Notes under the pieces: generated by a model
Seen by the model: the letters and a program-made list of their open reading frames with translations, nothing else
Database searches by the model: none
Told to the model about the DNA's origin: nothing
Shown: positions 1-6,233 of the stretch, piece after piece
How the letters are laid out: every line of letters starts with the position of its first letter
How positions within the stretch are numbered: the first letter of the stretch is position 1
Program-made: the position numbers and the translations under genes
Assembly (NCBI RefSeq): GCF_011044975.1
Contig: NZ_JAAKZV010000060.1
Location: 1-35,998 of the forward strand
Direction: 5' to 3'
DNA length: 35,998 nt
Origin: Streptomyces coryli
Lineage (GTDB): Bacteria; Actinomycetota; Actinomycetes; Streptomycetales; Streptomycetaceae

Positions 1-5
1 CTGCC

Positions 6-29
6 GGGCTGTGGGGCTGTGGGGCTGTG
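6..29. repeat. Three copies of an 8-bp repeat
   Basis: The unit GGGCTGTG occurs three times in perfect tandem (6-13, 14-21, 22-29), immediately before the 14-bp minisatellite. It probably belongs to the same slippage-prone region. It may continue to the left of the window. Confidence 0.85.
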
Positions 30-443
30 GGCAAGGGGCATTGGCCAAGGCGCATCGACCAAGGCGCATCGACCAAGGGGCGCCGGCCAAGGGGCGCCGG
101 CCAAGGGACATTGGCCAAGGGGCATTGGCCAAGGGCGCCAGCGAAGGGCGCCGGCCAAGGGGCGCCGGCCAAGGGGCGTCGGCCAAGGCGCATCGGCCAA
201 GGGCGCCGGCCAAGGCGCATCGGCCAAGGGGCGTCGGCCAAGGCGCATCGGCCAAGGGGCATTGGCCAAGGGGCATTGGCCAAGGGGCATCGGCCAAGGG
301 CGCCGGCCAAGGCGCATCGGCCAAGGGGCGTCGGCCAAGGCGCATCGGCCAAGGGGCATTGGCCAAGGGGCATTGGCCAAGGGGCATCGGCCAAGGGCGC
401 CAGCCAAGGCGCATCGGCCAAGGGGCATCGGCCAAGGCGCACC
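30..443. repeat. 14-bp minisatellite array (30 units) with a 97-bp higher-order repeat
   Basis: About 30 head-to-tail units of consensus GGCCAAGGSGCRYY can be read by eye. Most are 14 bp, with some 13-bp variants (127-139, 195-207, 292-304, 389-401). Four variants recur, with unit ends CGCATC, GGCGTC or GGCGCC, GGCATT and the short GGCGCC. Units 195-291 and 292-388 form two identical 97-bp blocks (one 13-mer plus six 14-mers), and 389-443 begins a third, imperfect block with three mismatches. Where a unit ends in TT the junction makes the palindrome TTGGCCAA. All three forward frames stay open through the array, because the unit is not a multiple of three and lacks stops. I regard those frames as fortuitous: there is no ribosome site and no recognisable protein. 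It lies 77 bp past the stop of the lipoprotein gene, which is read towards it. Confidence 0.93.
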
Positions 444-520
444 GCCAGGTGCTGCCCCTTCCCCTGCGGCATACAGCAACGGGTGGGTTGGTGGGTACAG
501 CCCCCGAAGCCGACCGCAGG

Positions 521-1828
521 TCACCCGCAGGTCAGGCGCTCGCTAGCCCCCGACCGCAAGCGTCCCGTCAGATGCTCCACCGCATACTTCTCCGCGCACC
601 TGTTGCCGTACCCCACCAGCCCATGCTGCCCGCCCCGCACCGTCAGCAGCGGCGCATGGAAGCGGTTCGCCACCCGCTCAGCCCCCGCCAGGGGCGTGCG
701 CATGTCCTTGCGGCTGTTGATCAGCAGTGGCAGCACCTGAGGCGAGTCCCCGGCGGCCGACGCCGGTCGCACCGCCCCGAGCGGGGCCCCTCGCCCCGGC
801 CAGTGGACGCACGCCGCGTAGTCCCGTGCCACCGTGTTCACCCGCCACCCCGCCTCCTGCCCCGACTTCCGCAGCGCCGCCAGCTTGCGCAGCAGCTCGG
901 GGACCGAGTCCGGCCAGGGGAAGTCCGCGCAGTGCACGCTCAGGAAGAGTGCGAGTGGCGGCTTGCCCGGGTCCAGCGTCGCGAAGGCCTCGCGGACCTC
1001 CTCCGGCAGGTCCCGGGACGGTGGTACGGGGACGTGCTCGTCGTCCAGTTCCTCGGGGGAGTGCAGCGTCCGCAGCGCCATGGCCGTACCGCGGCGGCCG
1101 GGGTCGACGACGCCGTCGAAGACCGCCGAGCGGACGCGGTCCGGGTGCTGGGCGACGTAGAGCTGGCCGGGGATCGTGGAGTACGAGTGCATCAGCAGGC
1201 TGATCTTCTCCTCGCCGAGCGCGACCCGCACCGCCTCCAGATCGTCGGCGGCCGCCCGTGAGCCGAGGTGGCCGAGCAGTTCGCCGTGCCGCATACGGCA
1301 GCCCTCGACGTACGCGCGGGCGTCGGCGTCGACGGCGGCGAAGGTGCGGGGGGAGCCGAGGTCCCGCGCGTGCCGCAGCTTGTCCAGGGCGCCCTTCGGC
1401 TCGCCGCAGTCGACCCGGCCGCTGAGGCCGACGCCGCGGCGGTCGAAGCCGACGATGTCGAAGCGGTCGCGCAGCTCGGCGGGGTAGTCGAGGGAGGCGG
1501 CGAGGGCCTCCTGCAGACCGGAGAGGCCGGGGCCGCCGGGGGCGAGGACCAGGGCGCCGACGCGCCGCTCGGGATCGCGGGCGGGCAGTCGGCTGAGGGA
1601 GAGCGCGACGGTCGCGGACCCGGGACCGCCCTGGGGCACGTGCACCAGCCGGCACTCGCGGGTCTCCGCGCCGCCGACGGGGCAGGGCCACCAGCCGTCG
1701 GGGGAGGTGTCGGGCGGGGGATGGAAGTGCCGGGAGCGGTCGATCTCGATCTCGACCCGTGGGGCGCAGCCGGCGAGCACCGCCAGCACCGCGCTCGCCA
1801 GCAGGGCGATGACGCGGCGCGGTGACAT
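521..1828 (-). CDS. Exported lipoprotein alpha/beta hydrolase, TAP/SlpD-like peptidase family
   Basis: This 435-residue protein should be a lipid-anchored extracellular peptidase of the tripeptidyl-aminopeptidase-like family. Residues 1-20 are a signal peptide ending in the lipobox L-A-G-C21. The alpha/beta-hydrolase core shows the oxyanion segment APGGPG (96-101) and the strand GFDRRGVGLSG (127-137). The C-terminal part matches TAP-like C-terminal domains, with the expected acid D375 and H402. The nucleophile should be S215, but the elbow reads M-H-S-Y-S instead of the usual G-x-S-Y-G, so both glycines are missing. The reading frame extends upstream to 1933, but I chose the ATG at 1826-1828 because only it puts the signal peptide at the N-terminus. 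The sigma-factor gene lies upstream on the same strand, separated by a hairpin. Specificity is unknown, and the altered elbow leaves activity open. Confidence 0.85.
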   Translation of the reverse strand: MSPRRVIALLASAVLAVLAGCAPRVEIEIDRSRHFHPPPDTSPDGWWPCPVGGAETRECRLVHVPQGGPGSATVALSLSRLPARDPERRVGALVLAPGGPGLSGLQEALAASLDYPAELRDRFDIVGFDRRGVGLSGRVDCGEPKGALDKLRHARDLGSPRTFAAVDADARAYVEGCRMRHGELLGHLGSRAAADDLEAVRVALGEEKISLLMHSYSTIPGQLYVAQHPDRVRSAVFDGVVDPGRRGTAMALRTLHSPEELDDEHVPVPPSRDLPEEVREAFATLDPGKPPLALFLSVHCADFPWPDSVPELLRKLAALRKSGQEAGWRVNTVARDYAACVHWPGRGAPLGAVRPASAAGDSPQVLPLLINSRKDMRTPLAGAERVANRFHAPLLTVRGGQHGLVGYGNRCAEKYAVEHLTGRLRSGASERLTCG

Positions 1829-1920
1829 ACAGTCAAGCGAACCGCCGGGCCCGGACGCCCGCAGCCGGGACCGGGCCGTACGAGGGAAATATCTGCGGCA
1901 GGTGCGGAGGAACGACCGGA

Positions 1921-1944
1921 GCCGGGCCCTCACACAGGCCCGGC
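1921..1944 (-). terminator. Hairpin terminator after the sigma-factor gene
   Basis: An 8-bp perfect stem GCCGGGCC / GGCCCGGC with an 8-nt loop begins 12 bp past the stop codon of the sigma gene (1957-1959). There is no strong U-tract, as is common in Streptomyces. Confidence 0.6.
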
Positions 1945-1956
1945 CCTAAAGGTCGG

Positions 1957-2871
1957 TCACTCCTCGACCAGCAGCCCCTTGCGGAGCTTCGTCAGCGTCC
2001 GGGCCAGCAGGCGGGAGACGTGCATCTGGGAGATGCCGAGCTCCTCGCCGATCTCGGACTGGGTCATGTTCGCGACGAACCGCAGCGACAGGATCTTGCG
2101 ATCCCGGGCCGGCAGCGAGGCGATCAGCGGCTTGAGGGACTCCACGTACTCGATTCCCTCGAGACCGTGGTCCTCGTAGCCGATCCGGTCGGCCAGGGCG
2201 CCTTCGGTCTCGTCCTCCTCGGGCTGCGCGTCGAGGGAGCTCGCGGTGTACGCGTTGGAGGCGGCCATGCCCTCCACGACCTCGTCCCTGGACAGGTCGA
2301 GGCGGTCGGCGAGCTCCGTCACGGTCGGGGCGCGGTCCAGCTTCTGGGCCAGCTCGTCGCCGGCCTTCGCCAGGTCCAGGCGCAGCTCCTGCAGGCGCCG
2401 GGGCACCCGCACCGACCAGGACGTGTCGCGGAAGAAGCGCTTGATCTCACCGACGATCGTGGGCATCGCGAAGGTGGGGAACTCCACGCCGCGGCCCAGT
2501 TCGAAGCGGTCGATCGCCTTGATCAGGCCGATGGTCCCGACCTGGATGATGTCCTCCATCGGCTCGCTGCGGGAGCGGAAGCGGGAGGCGGCGAACTTCA
2601 CCAGCGCCAGGTTGAGTTCGACCAGGGTGTTACGGACGTACGCGTACTCGTGCGTGCCTTCCTCAAGAACCTCGAGGCGGCTGAAGAGTGTCTTGGACAG
2701 GGCCCGCGCGTCCAGCGGGGCAACCTCGTCGTACGGCGGGATGTCCGCGAGCTCCTCGAGGAGGTCCGCGAGCGGGCCCTCGGGGTCGCAGTCGGCCGCT
2801 TCGTCGGGGACGAGGGCGTGCTGAGCGGGGGGTGCCGACGGCGTAGTGCGCGCGTCGAGCCGGGGTGACAT
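1957..2871 (-). CDS. sigI: SigB/SigF-family RNA polymerase sigma factor (SigI-like)
   Basis: A 304-residue group 3 sigma factor of the SigF/SigB stress and development family. Region 2 covers about 78-150, with the core-binding and -10 recognition segment DIIQVGTIGLIKAIDRFE (107-124). Region 3 covers about 160-230. Region 4 covers about 250-300, with a helix-turn-helix near 270-292. I chose the ATG at 2869-2871 because GGAGG lies 6 nt upstream; an upstream in-frame ATG at 2883 has no such site. It is divergent from the STAS antagonist and HATPase anti-sigma genes at 3087 and 3713, so all three parts of a partner switch are together. The name sigI rests on remembered synteny with S. coelicolor SCO3068 and its PrsI/ArsI partners. 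The family assignment is much firmer than the ortholog name. I found no clear GTTT-N-GGGTA self-promoter upstream. Confidence 0.9.
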   Translation of the reverse strand: MSPRLDARTTPSAPPAQHALVPDEAADCDPEGPLADLLEELADIPPYDEVAPLDARALSKTLFSRLEVLEEGTHEYAYVRNTLVELNLALVKFAASRFRSRSEPMEDIIQVGTIGLIKAIDRFELGRGVEFPTFAMPTIVGEIKRFFRDTSWSVRVPRRLQELRLDLAKAGDELAQKLDRAPTVTELADRLDLSRDEVVEGMAASNAYTASSLDAQPEEDETEGALADRIGYEDHGLEGIEYVESLKPLIASLPARDRKILSLRFVANMTQSEIGEELGISQMHVSRLLARTLTKLRKGLLVEE

Positions 2872-3036
2872 TGTGTCCTCCATCGATTCTCGGCATACGG
2901 CTGCCGATGCCATCTCGCGTTTCTCGGGTGTGCGGCGCCTCCAAAGCCGGCCGTGTTTTCTGTGCTCTTCTACGCCTACCCGCATTCGGTGCGCCTTGGC
3001 AAGGGGTAGATGTCCGTATTTGCCCGGGTTTACGGG

Positions 3037-3055
3037 CTGTTCGGCTGTCGAACAG
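3037..3055. promoter_or_regulatory. Inverted repeat in the sigma/antagonist divergent promoter region
   Basis: CTGTTCG-N5-CGAACAG is a perfect 7-bp inverted repeat, 32 bp before the antagonist start and 166 bp before the sigma-factor start. The half sites are in the opposite order to the actinobacterial LexA box (CGAAC-N4-GTTCG), so I do not call it an SOS box. It could be an operator for either gene; the regulator is unknown. Confidence 0.35.
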
Positions 3056-3086
3056 GCGGGTGCGGGCGTAGGGTCTGGGGCGGAGA

Positions 3087-3515
3087 ATGGACGTACAGCA
3101 AGCCAGCACAGCAAGCACGGGAACCAACGGTCGGGAGAGCAACGGAATGGACCGCGGACTGGTCGGCAGCGGCAGCCGGGGACGGCTCCGGGTCGATGTG
3201 CAGAGACACGGTGCGAGCGCCGTGGTCAAGCCCGCGGGCGAGCTCGACTACCACACCGCCGAACTGCTGCGGCAGCCTCTCGAGCAGTGTGTGGCCGACG
3301 GGTTGGCCCGTCTGGTGGTGGACTGCTCGGAGCTGGAGTTCTGCGACTCCACCGGGCTCAATGTGCTCCTCGGTGCCCGGCTGAAGGCCGAGGCCGCGGG
3401 TGGCGGGGTGCATCTCGCCGCGATGCTGCCGGTCGTCGCCCGGGTCTTCGAGATCACCGGCGCCGAAGCGGTCTTCACCGTCCACGACAGTCTGGACGCG
3501 GCGCTCATCGAGTGA
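3087..3515 (+). CDS. STAS-domain anti-sigma factor antagonist
   Basis: This 142-residue protein has one STAS domain (about 33-142) of the SpoIIAA/RsbV type. In partner switching the unphosphorylated antagonist binds the anti-sigma kinase and frees the sigma factor. The phosphorylation site is the conserved D-S-T-G, Ser88. The start at 3087 is preceded by GGGGCGGAGA. An internal ATG at 3147 also has a purine-rich site (GGGAGAG) and would give a 122-residue protein closer to usual family length, so the true start is uncertain. The divergent sigma factor and the downstream HATPase protein are the likely partners. A hairpin follows the stop codon, so this gene may be transcribed separately from the anti-sigma gene about 200 bp on. 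Confidence 0.9.
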   Translation: MDVQQASTASTGTNGRESNGMDRGLVGSGSRGRLRVDVQRHGASAVVKPAGELDYHTAELLRQPLEQCVADGLARLVVDCSELEFCDSTGLNVLLGARLKAEAAGGGVHLAAMLPVVARVFEITGAEAVFTVHDSLDAALIE

Positions 3516-3549
3516 TCCGTCACATGCGGGCTCCGTCCAGTGGCGGGGA

Positions 3550-3572
3550 GTAAGGCGGGTCACATGCCTTAC
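3550..3572 (+). terminator. Possible hairpin terminator after the antagonist gene
   Basis: GTAAGGC-N9-GCCTTAC forms a perfect 7-bp stem 35 bp past the stop codon. It has no U-tract, so an operator role is also possible. Confidence 0.4.
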
Positions 3573-3621
3573 CGGAAACTCGCGGGTGTTTCCCCGGGAT
3601 CTCAGGGCAGAAGCCCATTCG

Positions 3622-3652
3622 AAAATCTCGTGTTACAGATTTTGAGTTACAG
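3622..3652 (+). promoter_or_regulatory. AT-rich inverted and direct repeats before the anti-sigma gene
   Basis: Two overlapping symmetries sit in an unusually AT-rich patch 61-91 bp before the anti-sigma start. One is an inverted repeat AAAATCT-N8-AGATTTT (3622-3643). The other is a pair of GTTACAG direct repeats 14 bp apart (3632-3638, 3646-3652). This is a plausible promoter/operator, but no known consensus was recognised. Confidence 0.35.
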
Positions 3653-3712
3653 AGCGTGCAGGGCAGGAGCCGTTTCAGTGGCGACGATGGCGAGCGGTGA
3701 GGTGGGGCGGCG

Positions 3713-4168
3713 ATGAGCAGCACCCGGCCGTATCCACCGGGCGACGGCGCCGCCGCCCCCGGTCAGCTGCGCAGGCTGACGCTCGTCGGGGCCAGCGGCG
3801 CGGTCCCGCGTGCCCGCGATTTCGCCCGCCAGGCCCTCTACGACTGGGGCTGGCTGCCCGCCGCCGGCGCCGACCAGCGCGCCGCGGCGGAGGACGTCCT
3901 CCTCGTCGTCTCCGAACTGGTCACCAACGCCTGCCTCCACGCCGGCGGCCCCGACGAACTCCGCCTCCACTGCGCCCCGAAGCTGCTGCGCTTGGAGGTG
4001 TCCGACCTCGGCACCGGCACCCCGGCCCCGCGCACGCCGCACCGGGCCACGCGGCCGGGCGGGCACGGCATGTTCATCGTGCAGCGGCTGTGCCTTGACT
4101 GGGGTGTGGTCCGGTACGACGGGCGCCCCGGTAAGACGGTGTGGGCGGAGCTTGCGGCACCCGGCTGA
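3713..4168 (+). CDS. HATPase-type anti-sigma factor (SpoIIAB/RsbW-like serine kinase)
   Basis: A 151-residue GHKL-ATPase protein expected to bind the sigma factor and to phosphorylate the STAS antagonist. The N box is SELVTNACLHAGG (67-79, E68 and N72). The G1 box is D98-x-G100-x-G102. The G2 box is GGHGM (116-120). These are the ATP-binding motifs of the RsbW/SpoIIAB and Streptomyces HATPase_c families. It starts at ATG 3713 after GGTGGGGCGGCG. It sits 197 bp past the STAS gene. Its last 32 codons are repeated in diverged form 160 bp downstream (4236-4328). In the SigI system described for S. coelicolor this protein would be PrsI; I infer that name from remembered synteny only. Confidence 0.9.
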   Translation: MSSTRPYPPGDGAAAPGQLRRLTLVGASGAVPRARDFARQALYDWGWLPAAGADQRAAAEDVLLVVSELVTNACLHAGGPDELRLHCAPKLLRLEVSDLGTGTPAPRTPHRATRPGGHGMFIVQRLCLDWGVVRYDGRPGKTVWAELAAPG

Positions 4169-4208
4169 CCGGGCCTGCGGGCTCACCGGCACCGGGAACG
4201 TGGGGGTC

Positions 4209-4224
4209 CGGGGGTCGCCCCCCG
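4209..4224 (+). terminator. GC-rich hairpin inside the duplicated anti-sigma region
   Basis: CGGGGG-TCGC-CCCCCG makes a 6-bp stem between the anti-sigma stop and the duplicated tail. The surrounding GGGGGTCC...CCCCCCGAAGG is a common type of Streptomyces intergenic sequence and could end the anti-sigma transcript. Confidence 0.45.
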
Positions 4225-4235
4225 AAGGATGCAGC

Positions 4236-4328
4236 ATCGTGCAGAGGCTTTGTCTGGATTGGGGTGTTGTGCGCCGCGACGGGCGCCCCGGTAAGACGGT
4301 GTGGGCGGAGCTTGCCGCACCTGCGTGA
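4236..4328 (+). pseudogene. Relic of the 3' end of a second HATPase anti-sigma gene
   Basis: This stretch aligns with no gaps to the last codons of the upstream anti-sigma gene (4076-4168) at an offset of exactly 160 bp. It reads I-V-Q-R-L-C-L-D-W-G-V-V-R-R-D-G and on to the stop TGA. Over 31 codons I count ten synonymous and two amino-acid differences (Y to R; G to A near the end). The block 4278-4315 is identical to 4118-4155. The silent-site pattern suggests a true paralogue that diverged under selection before losing its 5' part, with later homogenisation of the second half. The fragment lies in another frame from the intact gene and has no start or N and G boxes, so it cannot encode an active kinase. 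Confidence 0.8.
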
Positions 4329-4432
4329 CCTGGGGTTTCACAGGCTTCACGGACTCTTTTCCGTTGCACTCCGGATCTGCTGTGCACTTGGTCTTCCCTC
4401 CGCAAGGTCACCCGCGTACCTTGAGCGGCCAA

Positions 4433-4449
4433 TCTGATGCGCCGTCAGA
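4433..4449 (+). promoter_or_regulatory. Palindrome/hairpin directly before the ribosome site of the LAxTG gene
   Basis: TCTGATGCGCCGTCAGA is a near-palindrome. As RNA it folds into a 7-bp stem (one G-U pair) with a 3-nt loop, ending 3 nt before the AGGGGAG ribosome-binding sequence (4452-4458). It could be a repressor site or an mRNA hairpin affecting initiation of the three-gene surface operon. Confidence 0.45.
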
Positions 4450-4465
4450 AAAGGGGAGCTCAACA

Positions 4466-5188
4466 GTGAGCCGCGTGAAATTAGTGCACAGCAAACGCAA
4501 GGTGGCCGCCGCGCTCGCGGCCGGGACCACGGTGGCGCTGCTGGCGGCGCCATCCGCACACGCAACCGTCGTCGACGTCAATTACGCGTGCAAGACGCCG
4601 ATCGGCAACAAGAGCGCCGTATCGCCCATCGACATCAAGTCGACCAAGAGCGGCAGCGGTTACAAGCTCGTCATGTCCTTCCAGAAAGGCGTCTCCTCCA
4701 GCCCAGTGGAGCTGGGGAAGGGCGCCATGAAGCCCTCCGCCACGATCAAGCTCGGCGGGGCGGAGTCCGGGACGGTGCCCGTCAGCGGGCCCACCAACCC
4801 CAAGGCCATTCCGGCCAACACACCCATCAAGATCACCGACCTGTCGGGCACGTACACGCCGAAGAAGTCGGGCAAGGTCACGTTCACCGCCGGTGTTCTC
4901 ACCATCAAGGCGATGGGCACGACCACGACCTGCACCGCCACCAACAACCCCAAGCCCTCCCTTGAGCTGGACGTCAAGGCGGCGGCCGGTGGCGGCGGTG
5001 GCGGCGGCACGGCGACCGGAGGCGGCGACTCGGCTGCCGCACCGGGCGGCGGCGGTGGCGGCGGCGACCTGGCCGACACCGGCCCGGCCGACAACGCCGT
5101 CGCGCTCGGCACCCTCGGCGGCACGGTGCTCCTCGCCGGCGTGGCCGGCGGGCTGTGGCTGACGCGGCGGAGGCGGGTTGCTGAGTAA
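4466..5188 (+). CDS. LAxTG-type sortase-anchored surface protein
   Basis: A 240-residue secreted protein. A signal peptide (1-33, ending A-H-A) precedes a beta-rich domain (34-172) with two cysteines, C42 and C156, that could form a disulfide. A Gly-rich linker (174-200) follows. The C-terminus is a cell-wall sorting signal: LADTG (202-206), a hydrophobic segment (210-232) and RRRR. LAxTG is the motif known for Streptomyces class E sortases, as in chaplins. The GTG at 4466 was chosen because of the AGGGGAG site 7 nt before it and because it begins the signal peptide. The reading frame upstream to 4301 runs over the anti-sigma relic and is not coding here. The gene overlaps the next by 11 bp, so the two are translationally coupled. 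The central domain was not recognised. Confidence 0.87.
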   Translation: MSRVKLVHSKRKVAAALAAGTTVALLAAPSAHATVVDVNYACKTPIGNKSAVSPIDIKSTKSGSGYKLVMSFQKGVSSSPVELGKGAMKPSATIKLGGAESGTVPVSGPTNPKAIPANTPIKITDLSGTYTPKKSGKVTFTAGVLTIKAMGTTTTCTATNNPKPSLELDVKAAAGGGGGGGTATGGGDSAAAPGGGGGGGDLADTGPADNAVALGTLGGTVLLAGVAGGLWLTRRRRVAE

Positions 5189-6233
5189 GAGCACGGCAAA
5201 CGCACAGTGGTTGCGCCGGCGGCTGCGGGACGCCGTCACGGCGGCGGTGGTCTGCGGCCTCGGGCTCCTTGCGATGGTGCCCGCGACCCAGGCCGCCGCC
5301 GCCGGCGCGGCCGACAACAACCGCACGTGGGATGCCGCTCCCACGGGCGTGAGCGACCTGGACCGCGACCCCGGGCGCCCCTTCTTCTACGCGGAAGGCG
5401 CGCCCGGCGCCGTCCTGGAGGACGCCGTCGCCGTCACCAACCGCGGCGACAAGCCGCTCACGGTACGGCTGCGCGGCGCCGACGCGTACAACAAGGGCGA
5501 CGGCTCCTTCGCCATCCGCGCGGAGAAGCGCAGCAAGAGCACCGGCGCATGGCTCGCCTTCGCCCGTACGAAGGTGACCGTGCCGCCGCGCACCCGGGCC
5601 GAGGTGCCGTTCTCGGTCACGGTGCCGCGGGACGCGACGCCCGGGGACCACCCGGGCGCGGTGGTGGTGGAATCCGCCTCCGGAGAGGCCCGCAGCGACG
5701 GCATCCGCCTGCACCTGCGGGTGGCGGGGCCGCAGCTGGCGGCGATCGACGTGGAGAAGGTGTCCGCGCAGAGCGATGGCATCCACTACACGCTGGTCAA
5801 CCGCGGCAACACCGCACTGAGTCCGAAGCTCGCGGTGCGCGCGAAGGGCTTTTACGGGGATGTGCTGCGGCACGGCCCCCGCGACGTTGGTGTCGAGCTG
5901 CTGCCCGGGCAGCGGGCCCGGCTGACCGCCAAGTGGCCCGGCACCTCGGCCCTCGACTCGGTCGACGTACGCCTCACGGTCACGGCCGCGGGCGGCGCGC
6001 GGGCGAGCGGCACGACCGAGTACACGGCGGTGCCCTGGGGCTGGATCGTCCTCGTCGTCCTGGTGGGCGGCGGTGCGGCGGCCGCCTGGTGGCGGCGGCG
6101 GGCCGTACCCATCAGAACCGTCGACGCGGCGCGGGCCGAGATCGGGCCCTGGCCGCCAGGGGAGGAGCTGGACCTGGTGTCGAACCGGGCCGGAGACGAG
6201 TCGGAACACGAGGCCGCGGGGGTGCCGCGATGA
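5178..6233 (+). CDS. DUF916-like (WxL-type peptidoglycan-binding) single-pass membrane protein
   Basis: A 351-residue protein with a signal peptide (about 1-42) and two beta-sandwich-like regions: 62-170, then 186-285. One transmembrane helix follows (287-304), then a WWRRRR-type stop-transfer and a 45-residue cytoplasmic tail. The first region carries features of the DUF916 / WxL peptidoglycan-binding family: F-Y-x-x-x-x-x-P-G near the start, then T-N-R-G-D-x-P-L-T-V, V-P-P-R-T-R-x-x-V-P-F and G-D-H-P-G-A-V-V. The second region sits where the DUF3324-like domain sits in Firmicute relatives. I chose the TTG at 5178, which lies inside the upstream gene (11-bp overlap, GGAGGCGGG just before). 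The stop overlaps the next start as ATGA. Domain family is inferred by eye; a profile search would settle it. Confidence 0.75.
   Translation: MLSKSTANAQWLRRRLRDAVTAAVVCGLGLLAMVPATQAAAAGAADNNRTWDAAPTGVSDLDRDPGRPFFYAEGAPGAVLEDAVAVTNRGDKPLTVRLRGADAYNKGDGSFAIRAEKRSKSTGAWLAFARTKVTVPPRTRAEVPFSVTVPRDATPGDHPGAVVVESASGEARSDGIRLHLRVAGPQLAAIDVEKVSAQSDGIHYTLVNRGNTALSPKLAVRAKGFYGDVLRHGPRDVGVELLPGQRARLTAKWPGTSALDSVDVRLTVTAAGGARASGTTEYTAVPWGWIVLVVLVGGGAAAAWWRRRAVPIRTVDAARAEIGPWPPGEELDLVSNRAGDESEHEAAGVPR

Noticed and set aside
30-443. CRISPR array
   Set aside because: Units are contiguous 13-14-mers with no unique spacers and no cas genes nearby.
11-1261. Open reading frames in all three forward frames across the minisatellite (up to 416 codons)
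   Set aside because: The 14-bp unit has no stop in any forward frame and the downstream part is antisense to the lipoprotein gene. There is no ribosome site, signal or recognisable domain; high GC explains the open frames.
3037-3055. LexA/SOS box
   Set aside because: The half-sites are arranged GTTCG-N5-CGAAC, the reverse of the actinobacterial SOS box CGAAC-N4-GTTCG.
2872-3086. Sigma-B-type promoter (GTTT-N14-16-GGGTA) for autoregulation of the sigma gene
   Set aside because: GGGTA occurs on both strands of the gap but no GTTT element lies at the required distance.
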